The notes below the pieces were generated by a model. That model was not told where the DNA came from. It made no database searches and was given only the letters and a program-made list of their open reading frames with translations. The position numbers were made by a program, and so were the translations under genes. DNA of 6,041 bases from positions 1-6,041 of the forward strand of contig CALHVK010000117.1 in assembly GCA_938039195.1 (NCBI GenBank), given 5' to 3'. Shown here one piece after another: positions 5,776-6,041 of the stretch; position 1 is the stretch's first letter, and every line of letters starts with the position of its first letter. This DNA is from an uncultured Carnobacteriaceae bacterium. Lineage in GTDB: Bacteria; Bacillota; Bacilli; Lactobacillales; Aerococcaceae.

Positions 5776-6041
5776 ATGCAAATTAAAAACGAAGCAATGC
5801 TGATCACTTACTCAGACAGCATGGGAAGCAATATGAAGGACTTAAAAGGAGTTCTTGATAAACATTTTAAAGGCGCGATTAGTGGGGTTCATTTACTCCC
5901 ATTCTTCCCGTCTACAGGGGATAGAGGATTCGCTCCAAGTGACTACACTCGTGTAGATCCATCTCTTGGATCTTGGGAAGATGTGGATGCTCTAGGGGAA
6001 CAATATTATTTAATGTTTGACTTCATGATTAACCATATTTC
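5776..6041 (+). CDS. gtfA: Sucrose phosphorylase, GH13 subfamily 18 (5' part only)
   Basis: The first 88 codons of a gene running off the right edge. The family converts sucrose and phosphate to alpha-glucose-1-phosphate and fructose in the cytoplasm. Visible signatures are AMLITYSDS at the start, GVHLLPFFPSTGDRGFAPSD (residues 37-56, with Asp49 in the -1 subsite position) and MFDFMINH (80-87, GH13 region I with Asp82 and His87). From memory these are very close to Leuconostoc mesenteroides sucrose phosphorylase and Streptococcus mutans GtfA. ATG 5776 gives an N-terminus lining up with those proteins and has GGTGA 5 nt upstream. An in-frame GTG at 5767, 5 nt after AAGGG (5757-5761), is a real alternative adding three residues. 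It follows glgP by 31 bp with no terminator, so it is probably co-transcribed. Other GH13_18 activities (sucrose 6'-phosphate, glucosylglycerol or glucosylglycerate phosphorylase) cannot be excluded without the rest of the protein. Confidence 0.9.
   Translation, partial: MQIKNEAMLITYSDSMGSNMKDLKGVLDKHFKGAISGVHLLPFFPSTGDRGFAPSDYTRVDPSLGSWEDVDALGEQYYLMFDFMINHI

Overview
The window carries an alpha-glucan/sugar uptake and phosphorolysis locus from a low-GC Gram-positive bacterium. Evidence for this is the AT-rich sequence, strong AGGAGG-type ribosome binding sites, a lipoprotein signal ending in LAGC, and LacI/CcpA-type operators. The gene content (malQ-glgP divergent from a sugar ABC transporter, plus a Leuconostoc/Streptococcus-like sucrose phosphorylase) points to the Lactobacillales. 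Carnobacteriaceae or a relative is plausible, but genus cannot be fixed from the sequence alone.

Layout. The left third is on the minus strand: a sugar-binding lipoprotein gene (282-1580), followed after a 120-bp gap with a strong hairpin by the first 53 codons of a MalF/UgpA-type permease that runs off the left edge. The centre is a 335-bp divergent control region (1581-1915). It holds a sigma-A-like promoter for each direction and a set of CG-centred LacI-family boxes. The right two thirds are on the plus strand: malQ (4-alpha-glucanotransferase), glgP (alpha-glucan phosphorylase) and the 5' end of a GH13_18 sucrose phosphorylase gene (gtfA-like), which runs off the right edge. Gaps of 52 and 31 bp and the absence of terminators suggest one operon.

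Logic. The lipoprotein and permease would import an oligosaccharide, probably maltodextrin or a sucrose/raffinose-type sugar. MalQ rearranges short maltodextrins into longer chains and releases glucose. GlgP cleaves the chains with phosphate to glucose-1-phosphate. The third enzyme would split sucrose with phosphate into glucose-1-phosphate and fructose. Two phosphorylases therefore feed the same intermediate without using ATP. All promoters look subject to a LacI-family sugar repressor and to CcpA.

I found no mobile element, CRISPR array, RNA gene or clearly novel system. The most useful observations are the operator architecture, the attenuator-like hairpin between binding protein and permease, the pairing of sucrose phosphorylase with the maltodextrin genes, and a CxxxC pair in the binding protein.
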